This document shows positions 8,565-16,399 of a stretch of 64,000 bases of DNA, piece after piece; within the stretch, counting starts at the first letter, position 1, and every line of letters starts with the position of its first letter. The stretch lies in contig DASXUX010000095.1 in NCBI GenBank assembly GCA_036504595.1, positions 1 through 64,000 of the forward strand, read 5' to 3'. The DNA is from DASXUX01 sp036504595 (GTDB lineage Bacteria > Planctomycetota > SZUA-567 > H5-PLA8). The position numbers and the translations under genes are program-made. The notes beneath the pieces were generated by a model. That model ran no database searches. It worked only from the letters and a program-made list of their open reading frames with translations, and was not told where the DNA came from.

Positions 8565-9785
8565 ATGTCAGCGAAGGTCCTGGTTCTGAACTGCGGCAGT
8601 TCGTCCATCAAGTATCAGCTCTTTGAAATGCCCAGCGCCGAAGTCCTCGCGCGCGGCCTGATCGAACGCATTGGCGAACAACTCGGCAGCTACAAGCACA
8701 AGGACGCCGCCGGCGAGCGTTCCGAAAAGATCAAGATTCCCGATCATCACGCCGGCCTGGAAATTCTGGTCAAGTGCCTCCGAAACGGCGCGGTCTCCGA
8801 TCTGTCCGAAATCGCCGCGGTCGGCCATCGCGTCGTGCATGGCGGCGAAGCCTTTACCGGCTCGGTCTTCGTCACGCCCGAAGTCGAAAAGACGATTCAA
8901 GACTGCGCCGATCTGGCTCCGCTGCACAATCCGCCGAATCTGGTCGGCATTCGCGCCGCCAAAAAAGCGTTTCCGGACGCGCCGCAAGTCGCCTGCTTCG
9001 ATACGGCCTTTCATACGACGCTCCCACCGGTCGCGTACATGTACGCGCTGCCGCATGAACTGTATGAGAAATACCGCATTCGCCGCTACGGTTTCCACGG
9101 GACCAGCCACCGCTACGTCGCGCGCCGGGCTGCCGAGATGCTGGGCAAACACAAGTACGCCGTGAACGTCATCACCTGCCACCTCGGCAACGGTTGTTCC
9201 ATGGCCGCCGTCGCCGCAGGCAAGTCCGTTGACACCTCGATGGGACTGACGCCGCTCGAAGGCCTGGTCATGGGCACCCGTAGCGGCGACATCGATCCAG
9301 CGATCATTTTCTACCTGGCCGAGAAACCCGAATTCAAGAATCTGGCCGCGATCAACGGCACGCTGAACAAGAAGAGCGGCTTGCTGGGCGTCTCCGGCAC
9401 ATCGAACGACATGCGCACGCTCGAACAAGCCGCGCTGTCCGGCGATAAGCGCGCCGCGCTGGCCCGCGAAATTTTCGCCTACCGCATTCGCAAGTACATC
9501 GGCGCCTATGCGGCCGTTCTCCCGAAGTTGGACGCCATCGTCTTCACCGGCGGCATCGGCGAAAACGACCCGGACGCGCGCGCACAATCCATCGCGGGCC
9601 TCAGCGCCAATTTCGGCATCGCCATCGATCCGGCGAAGAACGCGAAGGCCATCCGCGGCGTGGAAGCCGACATCGCAACCGCCGATTCCCGCGCGCACGT
9701 GATGGTCATTCCGACGAACGAAGAAAAGGCAATTGCCGCTGACACGTACCAGTTGGCCGTGGAGAAGTGCGAAGCAGCGAAGTAG
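8565..9785 (+). CDS. ackA: Acetate kinase
   Basis: A 406-aa ASKHA-fold kinase, close to the 400 aa usual for AckA. It makes ATP and acetate from acetyl phosphate supplied by Pta, encoded directly upstream. Motifs: LVLNCGSSSIKYQLF at the N-terminus (phosphate 1 loop), GHRVVHGGE (active-site Arg/His), FDTAFH, YGFHGTSHRYV, HLGNGCSMAA, TRSGDIDPA and FTGGIGEND. The ATG at 8565 has AAGGAA just upstream; the ATG at 8559 overlaps that site. Together with pta it forms a substrate-level phosphorylation module. Confidence 0.96.
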   Translation: MSAKVLVLNCGSSSIKYQLFEMPSAEVLARGLIERIGEQLGSYKHKDAAGERSEKIKIPDHHAGLEILVKCLRNGAVSDLSEIAAVGHRVVHGGEAFTGSVFVTPEVEKTIQDCADLAPLHNPPNLVGIRAAKKAFPDAPQVACFDTAFHTTLPPVAYMYALPHELYEKYRIRRYGFHGTSHRYVARRAAEMLGKHKYAVNVITCHLGNGCSMAAVAAGKSVDTSMGLTPLEGLVMGTRSGDIDPAIIFYLAEKPEFKNLAAINGTLNKKSGLLGVSGTSNDMRTLEQAALSGDKRAALAREIFAYRIRKYIGAYAAVLPKLDAIVFTGGIGENDPDARAQSIAGLSANFGIAIDPAKNAKAIRGVEADIATADSRAHVMVIPTNEEKAIAADTYQLAVEKCEAAK

Positions 9786-9875
9786 TCAGTTGTCCGTGGT
9801 CAGTTGTCCGTTGTCAGTAGAGGCGGCGCCGCCTGCAGAAACAACTGACAACTGACCACTGACTACTGACAAAAC
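9785..9875. repeat. Inverted word array (GTCAGTTGTC/GACAACTGAC)
   Basis: GTCAGTTGTCCGTG words (9786-9820) and complementary ACAACTGAC words (9840-9872) surround a central GGCGGCGCCGCC palindrome. The spacer between ackA and the DUF4954 gene could therefore fold into one long hairpin. The word is shared with 41447-41577 and 32117-32150. Confidence 0.8.
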
Positions 9876-9892
9876 TACCGGAGAGGATAAGA

Positions 9893-11902
9893 ATGCCGAA
9901 ATATCGAGTGCTGACCGAAACCGAGAAGAAGTCCCTGGAATCCCAGGGCTGCCGCGCCGTGGAATGGACCGATATCCAGGTTGCCGAACCGTTCGACAGC
10001 ACGCGCGTGCGCAACGTTACCTTCCTCGGGCCGGTGAAAATCGGCTCGGTCGCCGGTGTCGTCAAGCGCGGCAATCTCGCCGAACCGTGCGGCATCTACG
10101 ACGCGACGCTGGCCGACGTGAACATCGCCGACGGGTGTCTGATCAAAAAGATCGGCTCGCGGCTGAGCGGCTACGACATTGGCGCGCGCGCGGTCATTGA
10201 AGACTGCGGGCTGATCTCTGCGGAAGCCGGCGCGAGTTTCGGCTGCGGCGTCGTGGTGGACGCGGTCAACGAAGGCGGCGGGCGTGGCGTGCCGCTGTAT
10301 CCGGAGCTTTCCGCACAGGTCGCGCACTTGCTCGCGCTGCATCGCTACCGGCCGCAGTTGATCGCCAAACTTGAATCGATGGTGGCCGCTCGCGTGGCGA
10401 AAGCAAAGGCCGCTCGCGCACAGATCGGCAGCGAAGCGACGATTCGCGGCGTGAAGACGATGCTCAACGTGACCGTTGGCGCCGGCGCGCGCATCGAGGA
10501 CGCCGCGCTGCTGGAGAACGGCACGATTCTCAGCGAGCCGAAGGCGCCGGCGATCGTCGGCAGCGGCGTGACGGCGCGCGAATTCGTCATCGCCGAAGGC
10601 TCGTCCGTCACCGACGGCGCGATGCTGAAGGCCACCTACGTCGGCCAGGGCTGCGGCATCGGCAAGCAGTTCTCCGCCGAAAACTGTCTCTTCTTCGCCA
10701 ACTGCGAAGCCTATCACGGCGAAAGCGTGGCGCTCTTCGGCGGGCCGTACACGGTCACGCACCACAAGTCCACGCTGTTGATCGCCGCGCAACTCTCGTT
10801 CTACAACGCGGGCTCGGGCACCAACCAGTCCAACCACATGTACAAGCTCGGCCCCGTGCACCAGGGCATCATGGAACGTGGCTCGAAGACCGGCAGCTTC
10901 AGCTATCTGCTCTGGCCCTGCCGCATCGGACCGTTTTCGGTCGTCATCGGCAAGAACATGGCGAACTTCGATCTCGGCGATCTGCCATTCAGCTACATCA
11001 TTGCCGAAGGCAACAAGAGCACGGTCACGCCGGGCTTCAACCTGTATACGGTCGGCACCGTCCGCGATGGCGCCAAGTGGCCGGCTCGCGACCGCCGCAA
11101 GTCCTCGGTCAAGCGCGATCTGATCCACTTCCCGGTGTTCAACCCGCTCACCGTCGAACGCATGGTCCGCGGCGAACAACTCCTCAACAACACGGCGAAA
11201 GTCTCCGATCGCTCGCTGGAAGAAGTGAGCATTAACGGCGGCACGATCAAACGCCTGCTGCTCAAAACCGGCGCGAAGTACTATGCGACCGCCATCGAAG
11301 CGTACCTGTGTGAAAAGGTTCTCGACCGCGTCGAACCGCTGTTGCAGAAGGGCGCGCCGCTGACCGAAGTCCGCCAGCAACTGGTGGCGCGGGCGTCCCT
11401 GCCCGCGGCGGGCACGGAGGCCCGCCCCACTTGGGCCGACCTCGGCGGCATGCTCATCGCCAAGGAGCGCCTCGAAGTCCTGAGCGCACTGGTCGAATCC
11501 GGCGCCGTGCCGGATCTCGAAGCGCTCCAGGCCAAGCTGCAGGAATGCTTCGCCGCGTACGGCGAGGACGAATGGAACTTCGTCTCCGCCAACTGGGAAG
11601 CCCGCTACGGCTCGAAGCTCAGCGAGATCACGGCGGCCGGACTGGCCGAAGCCGCCGCTAAACTCCTCGCCGCGCGCTCCAAAGCCATCAAAATGACACT
11701 AAGCGACGCGGAAAAGGAGTTCTCCGAGACCGCACAAATCGGCTTTGGCGTGGATGGCGACGTCGCCGCTCGACGGGCCGATTTCGAATCGCTCCGCGGC
11801 ACGTACGCCGGCAACAAGGTCGTCAAGCAGTTGAACGCCGAACTGGCCGCAATCGAACAGCGCGTGGCGGCGTTCAAATCCAAAGCTGAAACGCTGAAAT
11901 AA
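9893..11902 (+). CDS. DUF4954 family left-handed beta-helix protein
   Basis: A 669-aa protein recognisable as DUF4954, a family seen in Bacteroidetes, spirochaetes and PVC-like bacteria. The N-terminal two thirds carries hexapeptide-like turns (IGSVAGVVKRGNLAEPCGIYDATLADVN as two strands; later GPFSVVIGKNMANFDLGDLPF), as in UDP-sugar acyl/nucleotidyl transferases. The C-terminal third is helical. The activity is unknown; nucleotide-sugar or sugar-phosphate chemistry would fit nagB nearby but is only a guess. Residues about 498-513 (ARASLPAAGTEARPT) come from a double family A element. GAGAGGA upstream supports ATG 9893. Confidence 0.82.
   Translation: MPKYRVLTETEKKSLESQGCRAVEWTDIQVAEPFDSTRVRNVTFLGPVKIGSVAGVVKRGNLAEPCGIYDATLADVNIADGCLIKKIGSRLSGYDIGARAVIEDCGLISAEAGASFGCGVVVDAVNEGGGRGVPLYPELSAQVAHLLALHRYRPQLIAKLESMVAARVAKAKAARAQIGSEATIRGVKTMLNVTVGAGARIEDAALLENGTILSEPKAPAIVGSGVTAREFVIAEGSSVTDGAMLKATYVGQGCGIGKQFSAENCLFFANCEAYHGESVALFGGPYTVTHHKSTLLIAAQLSFYNAGSGTNQSNHMYKLGPVHQGIMERGSKTGSFSYLLWPCRIGPFSVVIGKNMANFDLGDLPFSYIIAEGNKSTVTPGFNLYTVGTVRDGAKWPARDRRKSSVKRDLIHFPVFNPLTVERMVRGEQLLNNTAKVSDRSLEEVSINGGTIKRLLLKTGAKYYATAIEAYLCEKVLDRVEPLLQKGAPLTEVRQQLVARASLPAAGTEARPTWADLGGMLIAKERLEVLSALVESGAVPDLEALQAKLQECFAAYGEDEWNFVSANWEARYGSKLSEITAAGLAEAAAKLLAARSKAIKMTLSDAEKEFSETAQIGFGVDGDVAARRADFESLRGTYAGNKVVKQLNAELAAIEQRVAAFKSKAETLK
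11383..11431 (+). repeat. Double family A element in the DUF4954 gene
   Basis: Two abutting copies in opposite orientation (11383-11406 and 11408-11431). Both have the variant stem GCGGGC/GCCCGC instead of GCCGGC/GCCGGC, so complementarity is kept while the sequence differs. They are read in frame as ARASLPAAGTEARPT. Confidence 0.8.
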
Positions 11903-11984
11903 AAGACGGGTGCCACGGTCCGGCGTGGCCGTCTGCGCCAGACCGTGCCGAATTGGCAAAAGAACCCAACGGGGAGGAAGTAGC

Positions 11985-12224
11985 ATGGCTGACGAAGTAG
12001 CTGACCGGACCAAAAAAGTGATCTCGACGATTCTCAAAGTTCCGATGGAACGCGTTGTTCCGAGCGCGCATTTCATCAAGGATCTGGGAATGGAGTCGGT
12101 GAAGTCGATCGAACTGATGGCCGCGCTGGAAGAAGAGTTCGACATCGAGATCGACTCCGACAAAGTCGGCGACGTGCTGACGGTCGAGAAATCGATCGCG
12201 TACGTGAAGACGGTTGTGGGCTAA
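11985..12224 (+). CDS. Acyl carrier protein (first of two)
   Basis: A 79-aa acidic four-helix carrier protein. The phosphopantetheine site is Ser38 in DLGMESVKSIEL, where most fatty-acid ACPs read DSLD; GGGAGGAAG precedes the ATG at 11985. Helix III region DSDKVGDVLTVEKSIAYV is typical. The SVKSIELMAALEEEF box is nearly shared with the second ACP at 12697, so the two are close paralogues. It could serve fatty acid synthesis or a dedicated thioester pathway with the carboxyltransferase downstream; no ketosynthase is nearby. Confidence 0.92.
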   Translation: MADEVADRTKKVISTILKVPMERVVPSAHFIKDLGMESVKSIELMAALEEEFDIEIDSDKVGDVLTVEKSIAYVKTVVG

Positions 12225-12226
12225 CG

Positions 12227-12295
12227 GCGCCACGCTTGTGCTCGCGCAAACTGTCTGGCGCCAACTCAAACGTGCCCTCGTACTGCGAGGGCCAA
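12227..12295. repeat. Family C repeat (CACGCTTG ... CAAACGTG)
   Basis: Starts three bases after the ACP stop codon with GCCACGCTTGTGCTCGCG and ends with an imperfect inverse CAAACGTGC. Related copies follow stop codons at 19482 and 51985. Confidence 0.6.
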
Positions 12296-12309
12296 CGCCC
12301 GCCGTTTCC

Positions 12310-12354
12310 GGTTCCCCTCTCCCCCGCGAGGGAGAGGGGCTAGGGGTGAGGGGG
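12310..12354. repeat. Family B repeat, uninterrupted copy
   Basis: Reads CCCCTCTCCCCCGCGAGGGA, then GAGGGGCTAGGGGTGAGG. The first half forms a perfect CCCTCTCCC/GGGAGAGGG type hairpin. This copy is the reference for the nested versions at 755 and 8471. Confidence 0.75.
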
Positions 12355-12439
12355 CTTGGCACCGCCGAACTTTGGAATAGCCCTGCCTGTCTGCATGCCA
12401 CTCTTTACACCTCTGTGGAAAGCAGGTAACGTTGCCTTA

Positions 12440-12574
12440 ATGAAGAAGAAGAAGAAGAAGAAGAAGCGCACTCGCCGCAACTACCCCCTCAACTCTCTTC
12501 TTAAGCGCGTCTCCCACCGCAACCGCAATCGCGAAATACCGACAGGGCCTGCTGTTGGCAAGAAAGTGTCCTAA
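12440..12574 (+). CDS. MazE-tail microprotein 1 (antitoxin C-terminus without DNA-binding domain)
   Basis: A 44-aa very basic protein that begins with Met and eight Lys codons (a GAA/AAG run). Its body, SLLKRVSHRNRNREIPTGPAVGKKVS in two parts (SLLKRVSHRNRNREI, PTGPAVGKKVS), matches the C-terminal tail of ChpI/MazE-family antitoxins (pattern LLxxVTxENxHxExxxGxxVGKE). The AbrB-like N-terminal domain is absent and no MazF toxin is adjacent. A paralogue lies at 18196-18318. Conservation of the tail between two unrelated contexts argues that it is translated. Ribosome site and role are uncertain. Confidence 0.55.
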   Translation: MKKKKKKKKRTRRNYPLNSLLKRVSHRNRNREIPTGPAVGKKVS

Positions 12575-12603
12575 AGAGCCTGTTTTCCCTACTCGCCCAA
12601 TTG

Positions 12604-12681
12604 CCATACGTACAAGTATGGATTGGACTTGCAATAACGCCGCGGGGTCCCTAAAAAGGTTGCGGGCCTTTTTCTGCAACC
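12604..12681 (+). promoter_or_regulatory. Structured leader of the second ACP gene
   Basis: A hairpin CCATAC/GTATGG (12604-12621) is followed by two mutually exclusive pairings. AAAAAGG (12653-12659) can pair with CCTTTTT (12667-12673), or GGTTGC (12658-12663) with GCAACC (12676-12681), which ends directly before the AAGGAG ribosome site. This layout suits attenuation or control of translation, but no known riboswitch consensus is visible. Confidence 0.35.
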
Positions 12682-12696
12682 TAAGGAGACACCGCC

Positions 12697-12951
12697 ATGG
12701 ACAAGGTTGAGCAGCGAGTCAAAAACGTCGTCGCGCGCGTGCTGGGAATCGATATTGCGCGGATCAAATCCGAACACAGTTTCACCTTCGATCTTGGCGC
12801 GCAAAGCGTCCAGTCGATCGAACTCGTCGCCGCGTTCGAAGAAGAGTTCAACGTCGAACTGGACGAAGACGCCGCGCTGAACGTCAGCACCGTCGGCGAC
12901 GCCGTAAAATTCCTGGCCGACGCCTGCAAAGCTCAAGGTATCGCCGCCTAA
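12697..12951 (+). CDS. Acyl carrier protein (second of two)
   Basis: An 84-aa acidic carrier protein. The phosphopantetheine serine lies in DLGAQSVQSIEL (Ser at about 37), and the following AAFEEEFNVELDEDAALN gives the usual acidic helix II. AAGGAG precedes the ATG by 8 bases. It is a near-duplicate of the ACP at 11985 and sits just before the DRE-TIM carboxyltransferase gene. Two ACPs so close together suggest separate loading or a specialised acyl pathway rather than housekeeping alone. Confidence 0.92.
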   Translation: MDKVEQRVKNVVARVLGIDIARIKSEHSFTFDLGAQSVQSIELVAAFEEEFNVELDEDAALNVSTVGDAVKFLADACKAQGIAA

Positions 12952-13061
12952 AACTGAAACCGAGAAGCCGCGGGTTGCGCAAGGACTGCTGAGCAATCCG
13001 CTTCGCTCGTCACTCGTCACTCGTCACGTCTTCGAAAAGCTTAACCAACGAGGAATCAACC

Positions 13062-14456
13062 ATGTCCGCACGCTTAAAAGAACATCCGCTTCAGGACCGC
13101 ACGACACCGAATCTGCTTGAGAACGTTTTCGACTACAACCTTCCCCCCTTGATTCGCTTTGACGGCCCCGCGATCGAGTATATCGATGGCAAAGCCGTCG
13201 AGTTCAGCCCCGCCGCGATGAAGACGCGCGACATCGTCGTCACCGATACGACCTTCCGTGACGGCCAGCAGGCCCGCCCGCCGTACACCGTCGATCAGAT
13301 GGTTCACATTTACGATCTGATGGCCAAGCTCGGCGGACCGAACGGAGTCATTCGCCAGAGCGAGTTCTTCCTTTACACCAAGAACGACCGCGACGCGCTG
13401 GACCGCTGCCGCGCGCTCGGCCACAAGTACCCTGAATGCACCGGCTGGATCCGCGCCGTCAAAGGCGACTTCCGCCTGGTCAAAGAAGCCGGCTTGAAAG
13501 AAACCGGCATGCTGACCAGCAGCTCCGATTACCACATCTTCAATAAGCTGAAGTTCAAGAGCCGCAAGGAATGCATGGACAGCTACTGCGAAGTGGTTGC
13601 CGCCGCCTTTGAGGCCGGCATTCGCCCGCGCTGCCACCTCGAAGACGTGACCCGCGCCGATCTCGACGGTTTTGTTTTCCCATTCGTCGATCGCCTGATG
13701 GACATGAGCGCCCAGGTTCCCGAAAACCTGCGCGCCAAGATCCGCCTCTGCGACACAATGGGCTTTGGTCTCAGCTACCCCGGCGCCGAATTGCCCCGCA
13801 GCATCCCGAAGTTGCTCTACAAGATGAACCGCGAATGCGGCGTGCCCAGCGACCGGCTGGAATGGCACGGCCATAACGATTTCCACAAAGTCCACATCAA
13901 CGGCACCACCGCGTGGCTCTACGGCTGCGATGCGTTGAACGCCACGCTCTTCGGCTTTGGCGAACGCACCGGCAACCCGCCGCTCGAATCGGCGATCATG
14001 GAATACATCGCCATCAAGGGCAGCCTGTGCGGCATCGACACGCTCGCCATCTCGGAACTCGCCGATTACATGCGATCGATCGGCCTGCCGATTCCCGATA
14101 ACTATCCGTTCGTCGGCCGCGGCTTCAACACGACGCAGGCGGGCATCCACGCCGGCGGTTTGCGCCAGGACGAACGCATCTACAACATCTTCGATACCGG
14201 CAAGCTCCTCGGCCGCCCGCCGCGCGTCACCATCACCGACAAGAGCGGCGCCGACGGCGTCACCCTGTGGATCAACGATTTCCTCGGCTTGTCCGGCGAC
14301 GAGCGCATCAACAAGATCAAGTGCCACAAAGTCGCGCGCTGGGTGATGGACCAGTACGAAATCAACAAGCGCCTGACCGCCATCAGCGACATGGAAATGG
14401 AAACTCAAGTCAAGACGCTGATGCCGGAATACTACGAGAAGCGGAAAAGAAACTGA
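13062..14456 (+). CDS. DRE-TIM metallolyase, 2-isopropylmalate/homocitrate synthase-like, possible Re-citrate synthase
   Basis: A 464-aa enzyme of the HMGL-like (DRE-TIM) superfamily that condenses an acyl thioester with a 2-oxo acid. The signature TDTTFRDGQQARPPYTVDQ (61-79) holds the catalytic D-R-E-type loop, WHGHND (268-273) gives the metal-binding H-x-H, and FGFGERTGNPPLES and NTTQAGIHAGG match the family. From memory, the DTTFRDGQQARPPYT variant occurs in the clade containing the Clostridium kluyveri Re-citrate synthase rather than in true LeuA. No LeuA-type regulatory domain is evident at the C-terminus. GAGGAAT supports the start. Substrate assignment is inference. Confidence 0.8.
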   Translation: MSARLKEHPLQDRTTPNLLENVFDYNLPPLIRFDGPAIEYIDGKAVEFSPAAMKTRDIVVTDTTFRDGQQARPPYTVDQMVHIYDLMAKLGGPNGVIRQSEFFLYTKNDRDALDRCRALGHKYPECTGWIRAVKGDFRLVKEAGLKETGMLTSSSDYHIFNKLKFKSRKECMDSYCEVVAAAFEAGIRPRCHLEDVTRADLDGFVFPFVDRLMDMSAQVPENLRAKIRLCDTMGFGLSYPGAELPRSIPKLLYKMNRECGVPSDRLEWHGHNDFHKVHINGTTAWLYGCDALNATLFGFGERTGNPPLESAIMEYIAIKGSLCGIDTLAISELADYMRSIGLPIPDNYPFVGRGFNTTQAGIHAGGLRQDERIYNIFDTGKLLGRPPRVTITDKSGADGVTLWINDFLGLSGDERINKIKCHKVARWVMDQYEINKRLTAISDMEMETQVKTLMPEYYEKRKRN

Positions 14457-14540
14457 CGCCAGCTTTTCTGGAGTAGACGAGGGGCGAGCGCCGGCCAAGG
14501 CGTCCCCATACCACCGTTCGGTTGTACGGGAGGAACCGCC

Positions 14541-15461
14541 ATGGCACGCCGCATACTGCAATTCAGGCTTGTGCAACTCGCGCTGCTCATCTTCACTTGG
14601 ATGAGCGGAATCGCGTTCGCGGGCGAAACGGTGGCACAGCCGCGTGCAGACGCCGTTAGCGTCTCAATCAGTCCTAATCCCGCGCGGCCGGGCGAGGCGA
14701 TCACGCTCACGGCCACCGGCAACGTGCCGGCAACTTATTCTTGGAGCATGCCCTACGCCACTCCCAATTCCAGCACCGACAACCCGGCGACATGTGCGTT
14801 CGCATCCTGCGGCGGCCAAAAAATATCACTGTATGCGAACGGCACGATTGTGGGTGGCTACACGGTGGTTGTAACGGACACGGTCATGGACGTTGATGGA
14901 GACGGCGTGCCCACTGATCTGGAAACGGCGTTGGGCACCGATCCGTCCGACGTGAGTTCGCTCCCAACGGTCCCTCCCAAAGACAATAAAGGGTATCTCA
15001 GTGTTTGGTTTCCCATAAAACTTCGCATGAACAACTCTAAGATCGGCCAAGATACCCTTTCGATTGACCTCCTTATCGATGCAAAGGAGAGGAAGTTCAG
15101 TACCTCCACTCAGAAGGCCGCGCTGTACTTTGGCGGTATTGTAAAGACCTTCACCGTCACACCGGTTGGGAAGAAATTCGTGGCCACTCCGGACAGCAAG
15201 AGCAAAAATGACAAGATGTCGATTAAGATTGATATCTCGCGTTTTGCTGACATAAAGATCCGGTTAACTCGCGGCAGCTTCTATGAGACGCTTAGCAGAA
15301 ACAACTCAGGGCTGGCCACAGCGAACCGTGTGACCATTCCGCTCTTCGCCGTTCTAGGCGACCAGCTTTTCGCTGATCAGGAAACTATCCGCCTCTCGAC
15401 TAAGAACGGCGTGCTCACCGGAACGGCCAGTGCTGGCGACTCGTCAATCGGAGGACGGTGA
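14541..15461 (+). CDS. Secreted protein with Ig/PKD-like segment and calcium-loop motif
   Basis: A 306-aa exported protein of unknown function. The Sec signal spans residues 1-29 (LALLIFTWMSGIAFA-GET). Next comes a beta-rich segment SISPNPARPGEAITLTATG with PKD-like character, then a thrombospondin-type/dockerin-like calcium loop DVDGDGVPTDLETALGTDP. The C-terminal 170 residues are beta-rich and lysine-rich without a recognised fold. AGGAA precedes the ATG. A strong intrinsic terminator follows at 15492. It is probably a surface or periplasmic structural/binding protein. Confidence 0.7.
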   Translation: MARRILQFRLVQLALLIFTWMSGIAFAGETVAQPRADAVSVSISPNPARPGEAITLTATGNVPATYSWSMPYATPNSSTDNPATCAFASCGGQKISLYANGTIVGGYTVVVTDTVMDVDGDGVPTDLETALGTDPSDVSSLPTVPPKDNKGYLSVWFPIKLRMNNSKIGQDTLSIDLLIDAKERKFSTSTQKAALYFGGIVKTFTVTPVGKKFVATPDSKSKNDKMSIKIDISRFADIKIRLTRGSFYETLSRNNSGLATANRVTIPLFAVLGDQLFADQETIRLSTKNGVLTGTASAGDSSIGGR

Positions 15462-15491
15462 AACCTCAGACGGTCTCTCTAGCGGATGCAC

Positions 15492-15520
15492 GGGGACGAG
15501 CGTAAAGCTCGCCCCTTTTT
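15492..15520 (+). terminator. Rho-independent terminator
   Basis: GGGGACGAGC, loop GTAAA, GCTCGCCCC, then TTTTT: a strong stem and T-run 31 bases after the stop of the secreted protein gene. A related stem without the T-run lies at 16299-16321. Confidence 0.8.
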
Positions 15521-15556
15521 GTTGATTGATCGGGACGGAAGGTTTTACCGCGCTGG

Positions 15557-16135
15557 CTAATGTCCGGCGTTGGGGTCGAGGAACTCCCCGGAAGCGCGGT
15601 CCAGGTTCACGATTTCGGCGGCAGCGTCTTCATGCGCTGGGGCGCGAAGCGAACTGTCTGGCGTGACAGCGGCAGTTGTGTTCCGGTCGAATCCGGCGGG
15701 GCGCGTCGAGACCGGCAGCGCCTGCTCCTCATCCAGAATCTGTGGCGCTTGTTTTCGGCTGGCGTCAAAAAACTCCGCAACGACAGGTGTGCTTTTCGCG
15801 GCATCCAAGTCCACGATCTCGGCGGCTTCGAGCGGCTCTGTGCGCACAAAATTCACCGGCACGGAGGCTACGGTTTCGCTCTGATTGAAGCCTTCCGCGC
15901 GCACGGAAACCAGTTGAGCACGCTCACTCATGCAGGCGTCGACGAACTCCCCCGTCCTTGGCGAACCCAATTCCACGATCTCCGCAGCGGACACGACGAT
16001 CTCATGCGCTTGGGCCTGTGCGGCCGGGTCAGGCAGATGCTTGGTGCCCACATCAGCCCTCTGGTTGGTGCAACCCACCATGCCAACTAGAGCACAAAGT
16101 AATGTAGCCTTTGCAGCCGTGCGCAGATCAATCAT
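15557..16135 (-). CDS. Lipoprotein with three AAEIV repeats
   Basis: A 192-aa predicted lipoprotein: signal peptide TLLCALVGMVGC with lipobox cysteine at 22, GGAGGGG upstream of ATG 16135. The mature part has three copies of a short unit (AAEIVELGSPRTGEFVDA, AAEIVDLDAAKSTPVVAEFFDA as the longest, AAEIVNLDRASGEFLDP). These alternate with a second repeated motif (EGFNQSETVASVP and AGFDRNTTAAVTP). It is acidic, Ala-rich and probably extended. I do not recognise the family. Confidence 0.7.
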   Translation of the reverse strand: MIDLRTAAKATLLCALVGMVGCTNQRADVGTKHLPDPAAQAQAHEIVVSAAEIVELGSPRTGEFVDACMSERAQLVSVRAEGFNQSETVASVPVNFVRTEPLEAAEIVDLDAAKSTPVVAEFFDASRKQAPQILDEEQALPVSTRPAGFDRNTTAAVTPDSSLRAPAHEDAAAEIVNLDRASGEFLDPNAGH

Positions 16136-16364
16136 GAATTGCGTCCCCTCCAGGACACCACCGCAAGTTATGCTTTCAGCTTGGTCGGTTGGGACAGCGT
16201 AAGAAGCTCGTCCGGAGTGTCAAGGTGGAACCGCGCGCTTAATCACAGGGGCCTCAAGAACTGCATTGGCTCGCGCGGAATCGGCTGGTGTATGCAAGGG
16301 TCGAGTGAAGGAGCTCGCCCCTTGCCGTTGTGCGAGCCACCGATGGCGTGATCGTATTCAGTTT

Positions 16365-16399
16365 GACTGAAGTCCAGGGATGTATACTATAAGTAGCAT
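16365..16399 (+). promoter_or_regulatory. C-box-like operator and promoter of the methyltransferase gene
   Basis: GACTGAAGTCC followed by TATACTATAAGTAGCAT matches the GACT/AGTC half-site style of restriction-modification C-boxes. TATACT at 16382-16387 could be the -10 element, which would make transcription of the methyltransferase nearly leaderless. The 14-mer ACTATAAGTAGCAT (16386-16399) is identical to 18109-18122 beside the C gene. Confidence 0.55.

Noticed and set aside
8568..9698. 376-codon frame antisense to ackA
   Set aside because: Acetate kinase motifs are unambiguous on the plus strand; the antisense frame has none.
9875..11380. 501-codon frame on the minus strand, opposite the DUF4954 gene
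   Set aside because: Composition typical of antisense shadows (Arg/Ala/Asp-rich); the plus strand has family-level similarity and a ribosome site.
12590..12690. T-box leader upstream of the second ACP
   Set aside because: The AGGGTGG-type antiterminator box is absent in the right orientation, and the downstream genes are not amino-acid related in the usual way.
13074..14576. 500-codon frame antisense to the DRE-TIM enzyme gene
   Set aside because: Shadow frame; the plus strand carries all active-site motifs.
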